64,000 nucleotides of DNA from Pseudomonas sp. RIT-PI-r (lineage in GTDB: Bacteria; Pseudomonadota; Gammaproteobacteria; Pseudomonadales; Pseudomonadaceae), in the NCBI RefSeq assembly GCF_001297015.1, contig NZ_LIGE01000037.1:1-64000 (forward strand). Direction: 5' to 3'. The notes under the pieces were generated by a model that worked only from the letters and a program-made list of their open reading frames with translations, did not search any database and was not told the DNA's origin. The translations under genes were made by a program, and so were the position numbers. Below are positions 26,807 to 35,087 of this stretch, one piece after another (the first letter of the stretch is position 1; every line of letters begins with the position of its first letter).

Positions 26807-28276
26807 TCAATCCGCCGAACGCGGCAACTGCAGGGTCACCCGCAACCCACCCTCACGCAAATTCTGCAACGTCACTTCCCCGCCATGGCTATGGGCAATA
26901 TTGCGCGCGATGCCCAACCCCAGCCCATAACCCTGCTGCTGCCCCGCCAACCTGAAGTGCGGCTCGAACACCTGCTCCAGCCGCTGCTCCGGCACGCCCG
27001 GCCCTTCATCATCAACGTGCAAGACAAACGCGCTGTCATCATCATCGATGTGCAAATGTGCGTTCTGCCCGTACTTCAACGCGTTGTCGATCAGGTTGCC
27101 GATACAACGCTTCAACGCCAGAGGCTTGCCCGGATACGCCGCCAACGCGCGGCCATGCTGAGTCACGCGACCGTTGCCGTTCGGCGCCAGGTACGGTTCG
27201 ACCAGACAATCCAGCACATGGTTGAGGTCGACCGGCTCGATGTTCTCGTGGATGTCGGTGTCTTTCACGCATTGCAGCGCGCCTTTGACCAGCAGTTCCA
27301 GCTCATCCAGATCACGGCCGAATTTGGCCTGCAGCTTCTCGTCTTCGAGCAATTCGACACGCAAACGCAAACGGGTAATCGGCGTACGCAGGTCATGGGA
27401 AATCGCGCTGAACAACTGGCTGCGCTCAGTCAGGTAACGGCTGATGCGTTCGCGCATGGTGTTGAACGCGCGGCCCACTTCGACCACTTCGCTGCCACCG
27501 CCCTCGGCCACCGGCTCGACGTCGGCACCCAACGACAGATCCCGCGCCGAACGCGCCAGACGCTTGAGCGGCCGGCTCTGCCAGTGCACCAGCAGGCCGA
27601 TGAACAGCAGCAAGAATCCGCTGGTGAGAACGATGAACCACACCTGTTGCGACGGCAGGCCTTGCTCTTCAAGACTGGTGTACGGCTCGGGCAACAATGA
27701 CGCGATGTACAGCCACTCGCCCGGGGCCATTTGAATCTGCGTGACCAGCACCGGCGGATTCACCGGCTCCAGAGTCAGCGCGTAATGCGCCCACGAGCGT
27801 GGCAACTCATCGAGTTTCAGTCCGGCATTGAAAATCCGCAGATCCTCTGGACTGACGAAGGTCACCGAAATGTCGGTGTCATGCCCGAGGGTCTGGCGCA
27901 GCACTTCGTCGACCGCTTTCATCACCGCCGCTTTGCGCGGTGTGACCGGTAGCACGTCCATGCCCAGCGGTTTGTCGTTGAGCGTCACCACGAAGCGGGT
28001 GCCGCCCATGCTGCGCAACTGATCGAGTACCAACGGACGATAAGCCACCGGCAACGAGCGGAAGTAACTGACGCTGGCGGTCATCGAATGGGCGAGGCTG
28101 CGGGCGCTGGTGACCAGGCCTTCGAGCTGGGTGGCGCGCAGTTGCGAGACCCAGATCACGCTGGACAATGTCTGCGCAAACAGCACGGCGAGCAAGGTCA
28201 GCAGCAACATCCGCCCGAGCAGCGAGCGCGGCACCGGCACCTTGGCGGCGAGCTTGCGCAGCGACTCAGTGAGCAT
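26807..28276 (-). CDS. gtrS: GtrS sensor histidine kinase
   Basis: 489 residues from the ATG at 28276, overlapping the gltR stop by 11 bases. N-terminal helix (RMLLLTLLAVLFAQTLSSVI), a periplasmic sensor of about 140 residues, second helix (VWFIVLTSGFLLLFIGLLV), HAMP, then the phospho-acceptor FSAISHDLRTPITRLR and ATPase boxes NLIDNALKYG, DEGPGVPE, GLGLGIARNIAHSHGG. In Pseudomonas GtrS senses 2-ketogluconate/6-phosphogluconate and works with GltR to control glucose transport and catabolism. Confidence 0.93.
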   Translation of the reverse strand: MLTESLRKLAAKVPVPRSLLGRMLLLTLLAVLFAQTLSSVIWVSQLRATQLEGLVTSARSLAHSMTASVSYFRSLPVAYRPLVLDQLRSMGGTRFVVTLNDKPLGMDVLPVTPRKAAVMKAVDEVLRQTLGHDTDISVTFVSPEDLRIFNAGLKLDELPRSWAHYALTLEPVNPPVLVTQIQMAPGEWLYIASLLPEPYTSLEEQGLPSQQVWFIVLTSGFLLLFIGLLVHWQSRPLKRLARSARDLSLGADVEPVAEGGGSEVVEVGRAFNTMRERISRYLTERSQLFSAISHDLRTPITRLRLRVELLEDEKLQAKFGRDLDELELLVKGALQCVKDTDIHENIEPVDLNHVLDCLVEPYLAPNGNGRVTQHGRALAAYPGKPLALKRCIGNLIDNALKYGQNAHLHIDDDDSAFVLHVDDEGPGVPEQRLEQVFEPHFRLAGQQQGYGLGLGIARNIAHSHGGEVTLQNLREGGLRVTLQLPRSAD

Positions 28277-28997
28277 TGCCGGCAACCACGTTGGCTGCCA
28301 GTTGGTAGCCGCTGCCGCGCACGGTGCGGATCAGTCGTGGCGGTTTCTCGGTGTCGCGCAGACGCTGACGCAAACGGCTGACGGCCATGTCGACGATGCG
28401 GTCGAGCGGCATCAGGTCGCGGCCCCGGGTAGCGTTGCCGATGGTGTCTCGGTCGAGGATTTCCTGCGGGTGATCAAGAAACAGTTTCAGCAGGGCGAAG
28501 TCGGCGCCGGAGAGAATCACTTCCTCGCCGTCGGTGTGGAACAGCCGATGGCTGACCATGTCCAGCCGCCATTCATCGAACGCCAGCACTTCACTGCCGC
28601 TGCGCTCCTGGCCGAATTGCGCGCGGCGCAGCAGGGCTTTGATCCGGGCTTGCAGTTCGCGCGGGCTGAAGGGTTTGCCGAGATAGTCGTCGGCGCCCAG
28701 CTCCAGGCCGATCACGCGGTCGGCTTCGTCGGAACTGGCGGTGAGCATGATGATCGGCACCTGCGCCTGACGCGGATGCTGACGCACCCAACGGCACAGA
28801 CTGAAGCCGTCTTCGTCGGGCAGCATGACATCGAGGATCACCAGATCGCTCGGCGCCTCGTTGAGTGCCTGACGGAAACTGGCGCCATCGGCGGTGGCCC
28901 GCACCTGAAACCCGGCGCGGGTCAGGTAGGTTTCCAGCAACTCGCGTATTTCCTGGTCGTCATCGACCAACAATATCGACTTGTTGACTGAGCTCAC
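28266..28997 (-). CDS. gltR: GltR response regulator
   Basis: 243 residues, OmpR family: receiver with acidic pocket VDDDQE, phospho-acceptor Asp56 (DLVILDVMLP), Lys in YLGKPFSP, and a C-terminal winged helix (LIRTVRGSGYQL). The start is GTG at 28997, supported by AAGGA 10 bases upstream. The SD is overlapped by a CA motif. The product regulates gtsABCD, edd-glk and gap with GtrS. Confidence 0.93.
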   Translation of the reverse strand: MSSVNKSILLVDDDQEIRELLETYLTRAGFQVRATADGASFRQALNEAPSDLVILDVMLPDEDGFSLCRWVRQHPRQAQVPIIMLTASSDEADRVIGLELGADDYLGKPFSPRELQARIKALLRRAQFGQERSGSEVLAFDEWRLDMVSHRLFHTDGEEVILSGADFALLKLFLDHPQEILDRDTIGNATRGRDLMPLDRIVDMAVSRLRQRLRDTEKPPRLIRTVRGSGYQLAANVVAGNAH

Positions 28998-29010
28998 TTC
29001 GAAGGCATCC

Positions 29011-29018
29011 TTGTTGTT
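29011..29018 (-). promoter_or_regulatory. Crc/Hfq-type CA motif on the gltR SD
   Basis: AACAACAAGGA: the AAnAAnAA motif runs into the AAGGA Shine-Dalgarno. The sequence just upstream (AATTCCAACAA) repeats one half of the HexR site seen before gap. Confidence 0.6.
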
Positions 29019-29073
29019 GGAATTGGGGCGGATTATGCCTTAAGCATCGATTTTACAAACACCACAAAACAAC

Positions 29074-29163
29074 TGTAGGAGTGAGCCTGCTCGCGATAGC
29101 GGTCTTACATTCAACACATTCGTTGACTGACGTACCGCTATCGCGAGCAGGCTCACTCCTACA
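29074..29163. repeat. REP pair, type A
   Basis: Between glk and gltR, 13 bases after the glk stop codon. Confidence 0.9.
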
Positions 29164-29176
29164 GTTTGATTGCATT

Positions 29177-30136
29177 TCAGGTCGGGATTGATTGGTCCAG
29201 GGCCACACCGGCACCGACAAGCCCGGAATACGGCGCTGTCACCAGCCACACCGGAATGCCTTTGAAATAATCGCTCATACAACCTTTGTCGGCGAAGCTG
29301 CGGGCGAAACCGCTTTCGAGGAAGAAATCGGCAAAGCGTGGAATCACCCCGCCAACGATATACACCCCGCCACGCCCGCCCGTGGTCAGCACGTTGTTGC
29401 CGGCCACACGGCCGAGCCAGCAGCAGAACTGCTCGAGCACTTCCAGGGCAATCGGATCACCGGCCAAACCAGCTGCCGTTATCGCTTCCGGCGTATCCAG
29501 CGTCGGTTCATGGCCGTCCACTGCACAGATCGCCCGGTAAACCCGTGGCAAGCCGCCGCCGCTCAACGCGGTCTCGGCGCTGACATGACCGATCTCATTG
29601 TGGATGTGCTGCCACAACTGGGTTTCACGCGGGCTGCTCAGCGGCAGATCAACGTGACCGCCCTCGCCCGGCAACGCCGCGAAACGACCTTCACCGAGAT
29701 CGAGCAAGGTGCCGACGCCAAGACCAGTGCCCGGCCCGATCACCACCGCTGGGCGCAACGGCTCCGGCGTGCCCGCGCAGACCACGCGGAATTCGCCCGG
29801 CTGCAAACGGGTCATGCCCAGCGCCATCGCCGAGAAATCGTTGACCAGCAACAACTGTTCGACCTGCAAGGTTTTGCAGAACGCCGTGCGGCTCAGCCGC
29901 CAGTGGTTATTGGTGAACTTGAACTCATCGCCGCTGACCGGGCCGGCCACCGACAGGCACACCGAACCGATCGAACCCGGCGCCAGGCCAAGCCCGCTCA
30001 GATAGAGGCTGATCGCCTCTTCCGGGCTGGCATGGTCGGCCGTGGCCAGCACTTGAACGGATTCTAGCTGCTGGTTTTTCCACAACGCGAACCGTGCGTT
30101 GGTGCCTCCGATGTCACCGACCAAAGCCAGTTTCAA
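29177..30136 (-). CDS. glk: Glucokinase
   Basis: 319 residues, bacterial ROK-unrelated Glk family (PF02685). ATP-binding GDIGGTNARFA (8-18), sugar-binding NDFSAMALG and EGGHVDLPL, and the phosphate motif GPGTGLGVG. Phosphorylates cytoplasmic glucose from the Gts transporter. Its ATG overlaps the edd stop by 4 bases, so edd-glk is coupled. Confidence 0.96.
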   Translation of the reverse strand: MKLALVGDIGGTNARFALWKNQQLESVQVLATADHASPEEAISLYLSGLGLAPGSIGSVCLSVAGPVSGDEFKFTNNHWRLSRTAFCKTLQVEQLLLVNDFSAMALGMTRLQPGEFRVVCAGTPEPLRPAVVIGPGTGLGVGTLLDLGEGRFAALPGEGGHVDLPLSSPRETQLWQHIHNEIGHVSAETALSGGGLPRVYRAICAVDGHEPTLDTPEAITAAGLAGDPIALEVLEQFCCWLGRVAGNNVLTTGGRGGVYIVGGVIPRFADFFLESGFARSFADKGCMSDYFKGIPVWLVTAPYSGLVGAGVALDQSIPT

Positions 30137-31959
30137 TTAAGCGTCTCCAGGGCAGAAGTGAAGGCGCTGGCGCCCTGCTCCGCCGAGCTGAAGGCCAAAC
30201 GCATAAAGCCAAACAGTTCGCGACCGCTGCCGATGTTGTTGCCCAACAGGCCTTTGGCGGGTTCGCGCGCTGCAAATTCTGCGGCGTCGACTTTAAGTTC
30301 CAAAGTGCCTTTGACGCCATCGACGCGGATGATATCGCCCTCTTGCACGCGTGCCAAAGCGCCACCGACATAAGCTTCCGGGCTGACGTGAATCGCTGCG
30401 GGGATTTTCCCCGAGGCGCCGGACATGCGCCCGTCAGTCACCAATGCCACTTTGAAGCCGCGATCCTGCAGCACGCCGAGGAACGGCGTCATCTTGTGCA
30501 GTTCCGGCATGCCGTTGGAACGCGGGCCCTGGAAGCGCATCACCGCGACGAAATCCTTTTCCAGCAGACCGGCCTTGAACGCATCGGCCAGGTCCTGCTG
30601 ATCCTGGAACACCATCGCCGGTGCTTCGACGATCTGGTTTTCCAGCGCCACAGCGGACACCTTCATCACACCGCGGCCGAGGTTGCCTTCCATCACACGC
30701 AGACCACCCTCCGCCGAGAACGCACGGGCGACCGGGCGCAGGATGTTTTCGTCGAGGCTGTCGACCGGACCTTCGCGCCAGACCAGTTCGCCGTTATCGA
30801 GGAACGGTTCTTTGGTGTACTTGCTCAAGCCGTGGCCGAGCACGGTGTTGACGTCTTCGTGCAGCAGGCCGGCGCCGAGCAGTTCGCGGATCAGGAACGA
30901 CATGCCGCCAGCAGCCTGGAAGTGGTTGATGTCGGCTTTGCCGTTCGGGTAAACGTGGCTCAGGGTCGGCACGACTTCGGAGAGGTCGGCCATGTCCTGC
31001 CAGGTCAGTTGAATGCCAGCGGCCATGGCGATGGCCGGCATGTGCAGGGTGTGATTGGTCGAACCGCCGGTGGCGTGCAGCGCGACGATCGAGTTGACCA
31101 GCGACTTCTCGTCGACGATTTCGCCGATCGGCATGAAGTTGCCGTTCTGCTTGGTCAGACGCGTGACTTGATGCGCGGCTTCGCGGGTCAGCGCGTCACG
31201 CAGCGGCGTGTTCGGGTTGACGAAAGAGGCGCCCGGCAAGTGCAGGCCCATGACTTCCATCAGCAACTGGTTGGTGTTGGCGGTGCCGTAGAACGTGCAG
31301 GTGCCCGGGCTGTGGTAGGACTTCATCTCCGATTCCAGCAGCTCTTCGCGGGTGGCTTTGCCTTCGGCGTACTTCTGGCGCACGTCGGCTTTTTCCTTGT
31401 TGGAAATCCCCGAGACCATCGGCCCGCCCGGGACGAAAATCGTCGGCAGGTGACCGAAGCGCAGCGAACCCATCATCAGGCCCGGGACGATCTTGTCGCA
31501 GATGCCAAGCATCAGCGCGCCGTCGAACATGTTGTGTGACAGCGCTACAGCGGTGGACATGGCGATCACTTCGCGGCTCGGCAGACTCAGTTCCATGCCC
31601 GGCTCACCTTGGGTCACACCGTCGCACATCGCCGGAGTGCCGCCAGCGAACTGGCCGACCGAGCCGATTTCGCGCAGGGCGTTCTTGATCTGTTCCGGGA
31701 ACACTTCATACGGCTGGTGCGCCGAGAGCATGTCGTTATACGAAGAAACAATGGCGATGTTCGCCGAGTTCATCATCCGCAGGCTGTGTTTGTCTTCACT
31801 GCCGCAACCGGCCACGCCATGGGCGAAGTTGGCGCATTGCAGCTTGCCGCGCATCGGCCCGTCAGTGGCGGCGCCGCGAATCAGTGCAAGGTAAGCCTGA
31901 CGCGTGGCGCGGCTGCGGGCGATAAGCCGTTCGGTGACCTCAAGAACGCGGGGATGCAT
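30133..31959 (-). CDS. edd: 6-phosphogluconate dehydratase
   Basis: 608 residues, IlvD/Edd family. Converts 6-phosphogluconate to KDPG. The [Fe-S] cysteines are visible in GVAGCGSEDKH, GTPAMCDGVTQG and LMLGICDKIVPG; TDGRMSGASGK near the C-terminus is the family signature. Start of the edd-glk transcript, divergent from gap across an intergenic region with two HexR-like sites. Confidence 0.96.
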   Translation of the reverse strand: MHPRVLEVTERLIARSRATRQAYLALIRGAATDGPMRGKLQCANFAHGVAGCGSEDKHSLRMMNSANIAIVSSYNDMLSAHQPYEVFPEQIKNALREIGSVGQFAGGTPAMCDGVTQGEPGMELSLPSREVIAMSTAVALSHNMFDGALMLGICDKIVPGLMMGSLRFGHLPTIFVPGGPMVSGISNKEKADVRQKYAEGKATREELLESEMKSYHSPGTCTFYGTANTNQLLMEVMGLHLPGASFVNPNTPLRDALTREAAHQVTRLTKQNGNFMPIGEIVDEKSLVNSIVALHATGGSTNHTLHMPAIAMAAGIQLTWQDMADLSEVVPTLSHVYPNGKADINHFQAAGGMSFLIRELLGAGLLHEDVNTVLGHGLSKYTKEPFLDNGELVWREGPVDSLDENILRPVARAFSAEGGLRVMEGNLGRGVMKVSAVALENQIVEAPAMVFQDQQDLADAFKAGLLEKDFVAVMRFQGPRSNGMPELHKMTPFLGVLQDRGFKVALVTDGRMSGASGKIPAAIHVSPEAYVGGALARVQEGDIIRVDGVKGTLELKVDAAEFAAREPAKGLLGNNIGSGRELFGFMRLAFSSAEQGASAFTSALETLN

Positions 31960-32018
31960 GTGTAGAACTCCAGGCTAACGGATGTGGCGACCTGATTGTC
32001 TATGCTGATCAAACGCCG

Positions 32019-32026
32019 TTGTTGTT
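32019..32026 (-). promoter_or_regulatory. CA-like motif in edd leader
   Basis: AACAACAA about 60 bases upstream of the edd start; overlaps the HexR-like site. Its distance from the start codon makes a role in translation less likely than for the other copies. Confidence 0.35.
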
Positions 32027-32036
32027 GGAATGACAG
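32022..32036. promoter_or_regulatory. HexR-like operator upstream of edd
   Basis: TTGTTGGAATGACAG, 13 of 15 bases identical to the reverse complement of the gap site at 32142. Fits TTGT-N7-ACAA with one mismatch. Confidence 0.65.
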
Positions 32037-32141
32037 ACGGCTTTTTTGACCATTCGGACCAGTTGATTCAGGTCACTCGTTGTAGATAAAACAAAATATT
32101 GCCATTAAAAAGGCTTGTTTTCTATTTTTATGCGAATAATC

Positions 32142-32156
32142 TTGTAATTCCAACAA
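32142..32156. promoter_or_regulatory. HexR operator upstream of gap
   Basis: TTGT-AATTCCA-ACAA, an exact match to the HexR consensus reported in P. putida. It overlaps the CA motif at 32152-32159. Confidence 0.8.
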
Positions 32157-32159
32157 CAA
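32152..32159 (+). promoter_or_regulatory. Crc/Hfq-type CA motif before gap
   Basis: AACAACAA, 20 bases upstream of the gap ATG. Confidence 0.5.
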
Positions 32160-32179
32160 AACGACGGCGGCGCTGTTCC

Positions 32180-33181
32180 ATGACTCTTCGAATCGCAATC
32201 AATGGTTTTGGCCGCATCGGCCGTAATGTCCTGCGCGCACTGTATACCCAAGGCTATCGACAGGATTTGCAGATCGTCGCCATCAACGATCTGGGCGACA
32301 GCTCGATCAATGCTCATCTGCTCAAATACGACACCGTTCACGGCACGTTTGACGCGCAAGTCGAACATGACAATGAAAGTCTGACCGTCAACGGCGACCG
32401 CATTGCGGTCAGCGCGATTCGCAACCCGGCCGAACTGCCATGGGCGGCGGAAAAGATTGATGTGGTGTTCGAATGCACCGGTCTCTTTACCGATCGCGCC
32501 AAAGCGGCCGCGCATATTACTGCCGGCGCACGCAAAGTCATTATTTCAGCGCCGGCCAAAGGTGCCGACGCCACTGTTGTCTATGGTGTGAACCACGACA
32601 TTCTGCGCCAGTCGCACCAGATCATCTCCAATGCTTCGTGCACCACCAACTGCCTGGCGCCAGTGGCGCAGGTGCTGCACCGTGAGCTGGGCATTGAAAG
32701 CGGTCTGATGACCACGATCCATGCCTACACCAACGATCAGAACCTGACTGATGTCTATCACACCGACCCGTACCGCGCGCGTTCGGCCACGCAGAACATG
32801 ATCCCGAGCAAGACCGGTGCCGCAGAAGCGGTGGGCCTGGTGCTGCCGGAACTGGCGGGCAAACTGACCGGCATGGCCGTGCGGGTGCCGGTGATCAATG
32901 TGTCGCTGGTGGATTTGACCGTGCAGCTGAAAAAAGAAGCCAGCGCCGAAGAGGTCAACGCGCTGATGAAGTCTGCGAGCCAGCACTCGAAAATTTTGGG
33001 TTACAACACATTGCCGCTGGTTTCCAGCGACTTCAACCACAACCCGCTGTCGTCGATCTTCGACGCCAACCACACCAAATCCAGCGGCAAACTGCTGAAA
33101 GTGCTGGCCTGGTATGACAACGAGTGGGGTTTCTCGAATCGCATGCTGGATAACTGCCTGGCGTTGTGTAACGCCGAGTAA
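32180..33181 (+). CDS. gap: Glyceraldehyde-3-phosphate dehydrogenase, type I
   Basis: 333 residues from the ATG at 32180. Oxidises and phosphorylates glyceraldehyde-3-phosphate from the Entner-Doudoroff pathway. NAD-binding INGFGRIGRN (7-16), catalytic Cys154 in SNASCTTNCLAP, and His in TTIHAYTNDQ. This is the glucose-inducible copy (gap-1 of P. putida) in its usual divergent place beside edd; other Gap paralogues lie elsewhere in these genomes. Confidence 0.96.
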   Translation: MTLRIAINGFGRIGRNVLRALYTQGYRQDLQIVAINDLGDSSINAHLLKYDTVHGTFDAQVEHDNESLTVNGDRIAVSAIRNPAELPWAAEKIDVVFECTGLFTDRAKAAAHITAGARKVIISAPAKGADATVVYGVNHDILRQSHQIISNASCTTNCLAPVAQVLHRELGIESGLMTTIHAYTNDQNLTDVYHTDPYRARSATQNMIPSKTGAAEAVGLVLPELAGKLTGMAVRVPVINVSLVDLTVQLKKEASAEEVNALMKSASQHSKILGYNTLPLVSSDFNHNPLSSIFDANHTKSSGKLLKVLAWYDNEWGFSNRMLDNCLALCNAE

Positions 33182-33193
33182 CCGATTGCCTTT

Positions 33194-33283
33194 TGTAGGA
33201 GTGAGCCTGCTCGCGATTGCGATCAGTCAGTCACAGATGTTGTGGCTGATCAACCGCTATCGCGAGCAGGCTCACTCCTACAA
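33194..33283. repeat. REP pair, type A
   Basis: Between gap and the heme sigma factor gene. Confidence 0.9.
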
Positions 33284-33326
33284 GGTTTTGTGTTGTATTT
33301 GAAATCAGGGCTTGACCACTCGACTA

Positions 33327-33345
33327 GATGATAAGCATTATCATT
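33327..33345. promoter_or_regulatory. Fur box upstream of heme sigma factor gene
   Basis: GATGATAAGCATTATCATT closely matches the 19-base Fur consensus (GATAATGATAATCATTATC) as an inverted repeat. It lies 25 bases before the sigma factor start, so the system should be iron-repressed. Confidence 0.85.
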
Positions 33346-33370
33346 CGCTTGAAATCGATCAGGTCCTCCC

Positions 33371-33898
33371 GTGAGTCAATCGCGCTTCAACCATGTCTTC
33401 CTCACCCAGCGCACCTCGCTGCTGCGTACGCTGGAACGGATGGTCAACAATCACAGCACCGCTGAAGACCTGTTGCAGGAGACCTACCTGCGCGTGACGC
33501 GGGCGTTGAGCGAGCGCGCCATCGATCACCTCGAACCTTTTGTCTTCCAGACCGCGCGCAATCTGGCGCTGGATCATTTGCGCGCGCGCAAGATCCATTC
33601 GCGAACCATGGTTGATGACGTGCCGCAGGATGTCGTGCACAGCATCGCCGCCCCTGCCAGCAGCGCCGAAGATGCCGCCCACGCCGAACAGATGCTGGAG
33701 CGCCTGAACGTGAGCCTCAGTCAACTCAGCCCCCGCCAGCAGCAGATTTTCATCCTCAGCCGTTTGCACGGGAACAGTTATCAGGAAATCGCTGATGAAC
33801 TGAACGTATCCCTCAGCACCGTGCAGAAAGAACTTAAGCTGATCATGAGCATTTGCATCGGCGTCGCTGAACGACACGACAGCAGCGGCAAGCTGTAA
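33371..33898 (+). CDS. hxuI: ECF sigma factor, FecI/HxuI-like (heme signalling)
   Basis: 175 residues: region 2 (AEDLLQETYLRVTRAL; FVFQTARNLALDHLRARK) and region 4 (LSPRQQQIFILSRLHGNSYQEIADELNVSLSTVQKELK). GTG start at 33371 gives MSQSRFNHVFLTQR; the ribosome-binding site is weak. It is followed by a FecR-type regulator, a heme-type TonB receptor and hemO, so it should direct transcription of the receptor and perhaps hemO when heme is bound outside. Fur box upstream. The symbol is by analogy with P. aeruginosa HxuIRA. Confidence 0.8.
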   Translation: MSQSRFNHVFLTQRTSLLRTLERMVNNHSTAEDLLQETYLRVTRALSERAIDHLEPFVFQTARNLALDHLRARKIHSRTMVDDVPQDVVHSIAAPASSAEDAAHAEQMLERLNVSLSQLSPRQQQIFILSRLHGNSYQEIADELNVSLSTVQKELKLIMSICIGVAERHDSSGKL

Positions 33899-33999
33899 GC
33901 TTCAAGCTCCAAGTAAAAACGAAAAGCAGTACACGCATCTGGCTTGCAGCTTGCAGCTTGACGCTAGAAACTGCTTCGCCAGAAGCCCGAGGAAACACC

Positions 34000-34965
34000 G
34001 TGACGGACACCCACCGCTCGCCTTCGCCGGATTCGGTGCAGGACGCTGCAAACGCAATGGACCAGGCACTGGACTGGCTCATCGTGCTCGGCAGCCCGGA
34101 CGATGAGCAGACCCGGCAATTTCACGCTTGGCTGGCGGCCGATCCGTTGAATGCCGAGGCGTTTGCCAAGGCTCAGGCGATCTGGGACGGCCCGCAAGTC
34201 GCCTTGTGCGCGCAAAGCCTGGCGGCGAAACCTGCGAAAGTCACCGTCCTCAAGCGTCTGCGTCCGCACTGGAAACCGCTGGCCACTGCTGCGGTGCTGA
34301 TCCTCGGTTTGTTCAGTTTCAGTAATTTGCCGATGCGCATTCAAGCCGATCATCTGACCGTCGTCGGCGAGCGCCAGCGTCTGCAACTGGAGGACGGCTC
34401 GAAAGTCCTGCTCAATACCAATTCAGCGTTTTCCAGCACCATCAATGATCAACAGCGCGTTGCCCGATTGTTTCAAGGCGAGGCGTTTTTCGAAATCGCC
34501 AGCGGCCGCAGTCAACCGCTGGAAATCGATGCCGGGCCGGTCACTGCCAGCGTGCGCGATACCGCGTTCGCCGTGCGCTATCTCGATGGTGTCGCGCAGG
34601 TCAATGTGCAGCGTGGCGACGTCGATTTGCGCGCCACGCATAACGATGCTCGTGTGCGCCTGACTGCCGGCGAAAGCATTCGCATCGGCCCCAACGGCTT
34701 CGACCGCCCAGCCAAACTCGACGCCAACACGGACCTGGCCTGGGTCCAGGGCCGACTGGTGTTCGAGAACTGCCCGTTGAATCAGGTGCTGGCCGAATTG
34801 CGCCGCTACTATCCCGGCTGGATCATCAATACCAACGAGCAGTTGGCCGACGTCAACGTCACTGGCAACTACCGGCTCGATCAGCCGCTCGACGTGGTTC
34901 GCTCCCTCGCTCACATCACCTCGGCGCAACTGAAAGAATTCCCCGCCGTGGTCATCCTGAACTAA
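34000..34965 (+). CDS. hxuR: FecR-family anti-sigma factor (HxuR-like)
   Basis: 321 residues from GTG at 34000, preceded by GAGGAAAC. Cytoplasmic N-terminal DUF4880/anti-sigma domain (ALDWLIVLGSPDDEQTRQFHAWLAADPLNAEAFAKAQAIW), one membrane helix (PLATAAVLILGLFSF, around residue 92-106), then the periplasmic FecR domain (GERQRLQLEDGSKVLLNTNSAF; LFQGEAFFEIA). It holds the sigma factor inactive and passes the signal from the receptor's N-terminal domain. Confidence 0.88.
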   Translation: MTDTHRSPSPDSVQDAANAMDQALDWLIVLGSPDDEQTRQFHAWLAADPLNAEAFAKAQAIWDGPQVALCAQSLAAKPAKVTVLKRLRPHWKPLATAAVLILGLFSFSNLPMRIQADHLTVVGERQRLQLEDGSKVLLNTNSAFSSTINDQQRVARLFQGEAFFEIASGRSQPLEIDAGPVTASVRDTAFAVRYLDGVAQVNVQRGDVDLRATHNDARVRLTAGESIRIGPNGFDRPAKLDANTDLAWVQGRLVFENCPLNQVLAELRRYYPGWIINTNEQLADVNVTGNYRLDQPLDVVRSLAHITSAQLKEFPAVVILN

Positions 34966-34983
34966 ATGAGAATTATTTTTACT
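34964..34983. promoter_or_regulatory. Fur-like/AT-rich element before heme receptor
   Basis: AAATGAGAATTATTTTTAC resembles a Fur half site (ATGAGAATnATT). Its 3' part TTTTTAC begins the shared element with the hemO upstream region. Confidence 0.45.
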
Positions 34984-35012
34984 CGATAGCCAACGTCAGT
35001 ACGTCTCGTTAT
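34976..35012 (+). promoter_or_regulatory. Candidate ECF promoter of the heme receptor gene
   Basis: TTTTTAC, 19 bases, CGTCTCGTTAT. Exactly the same two blocks with the same 19-base spacing occur before hemO (37720-37756). CGTC-type -10 elements are usual for iron-starvation ECF sigma factors. Assignment to the neighbouring sigma factor is inference. Confidence 0.55.
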
Positions 35013-35087
35013 AGCCAATGCAATTGATTCGCATCACGCGAAGCCAATCAGCCCCTATAAAGATTCGTGCGACACGGAGCGCTATCG

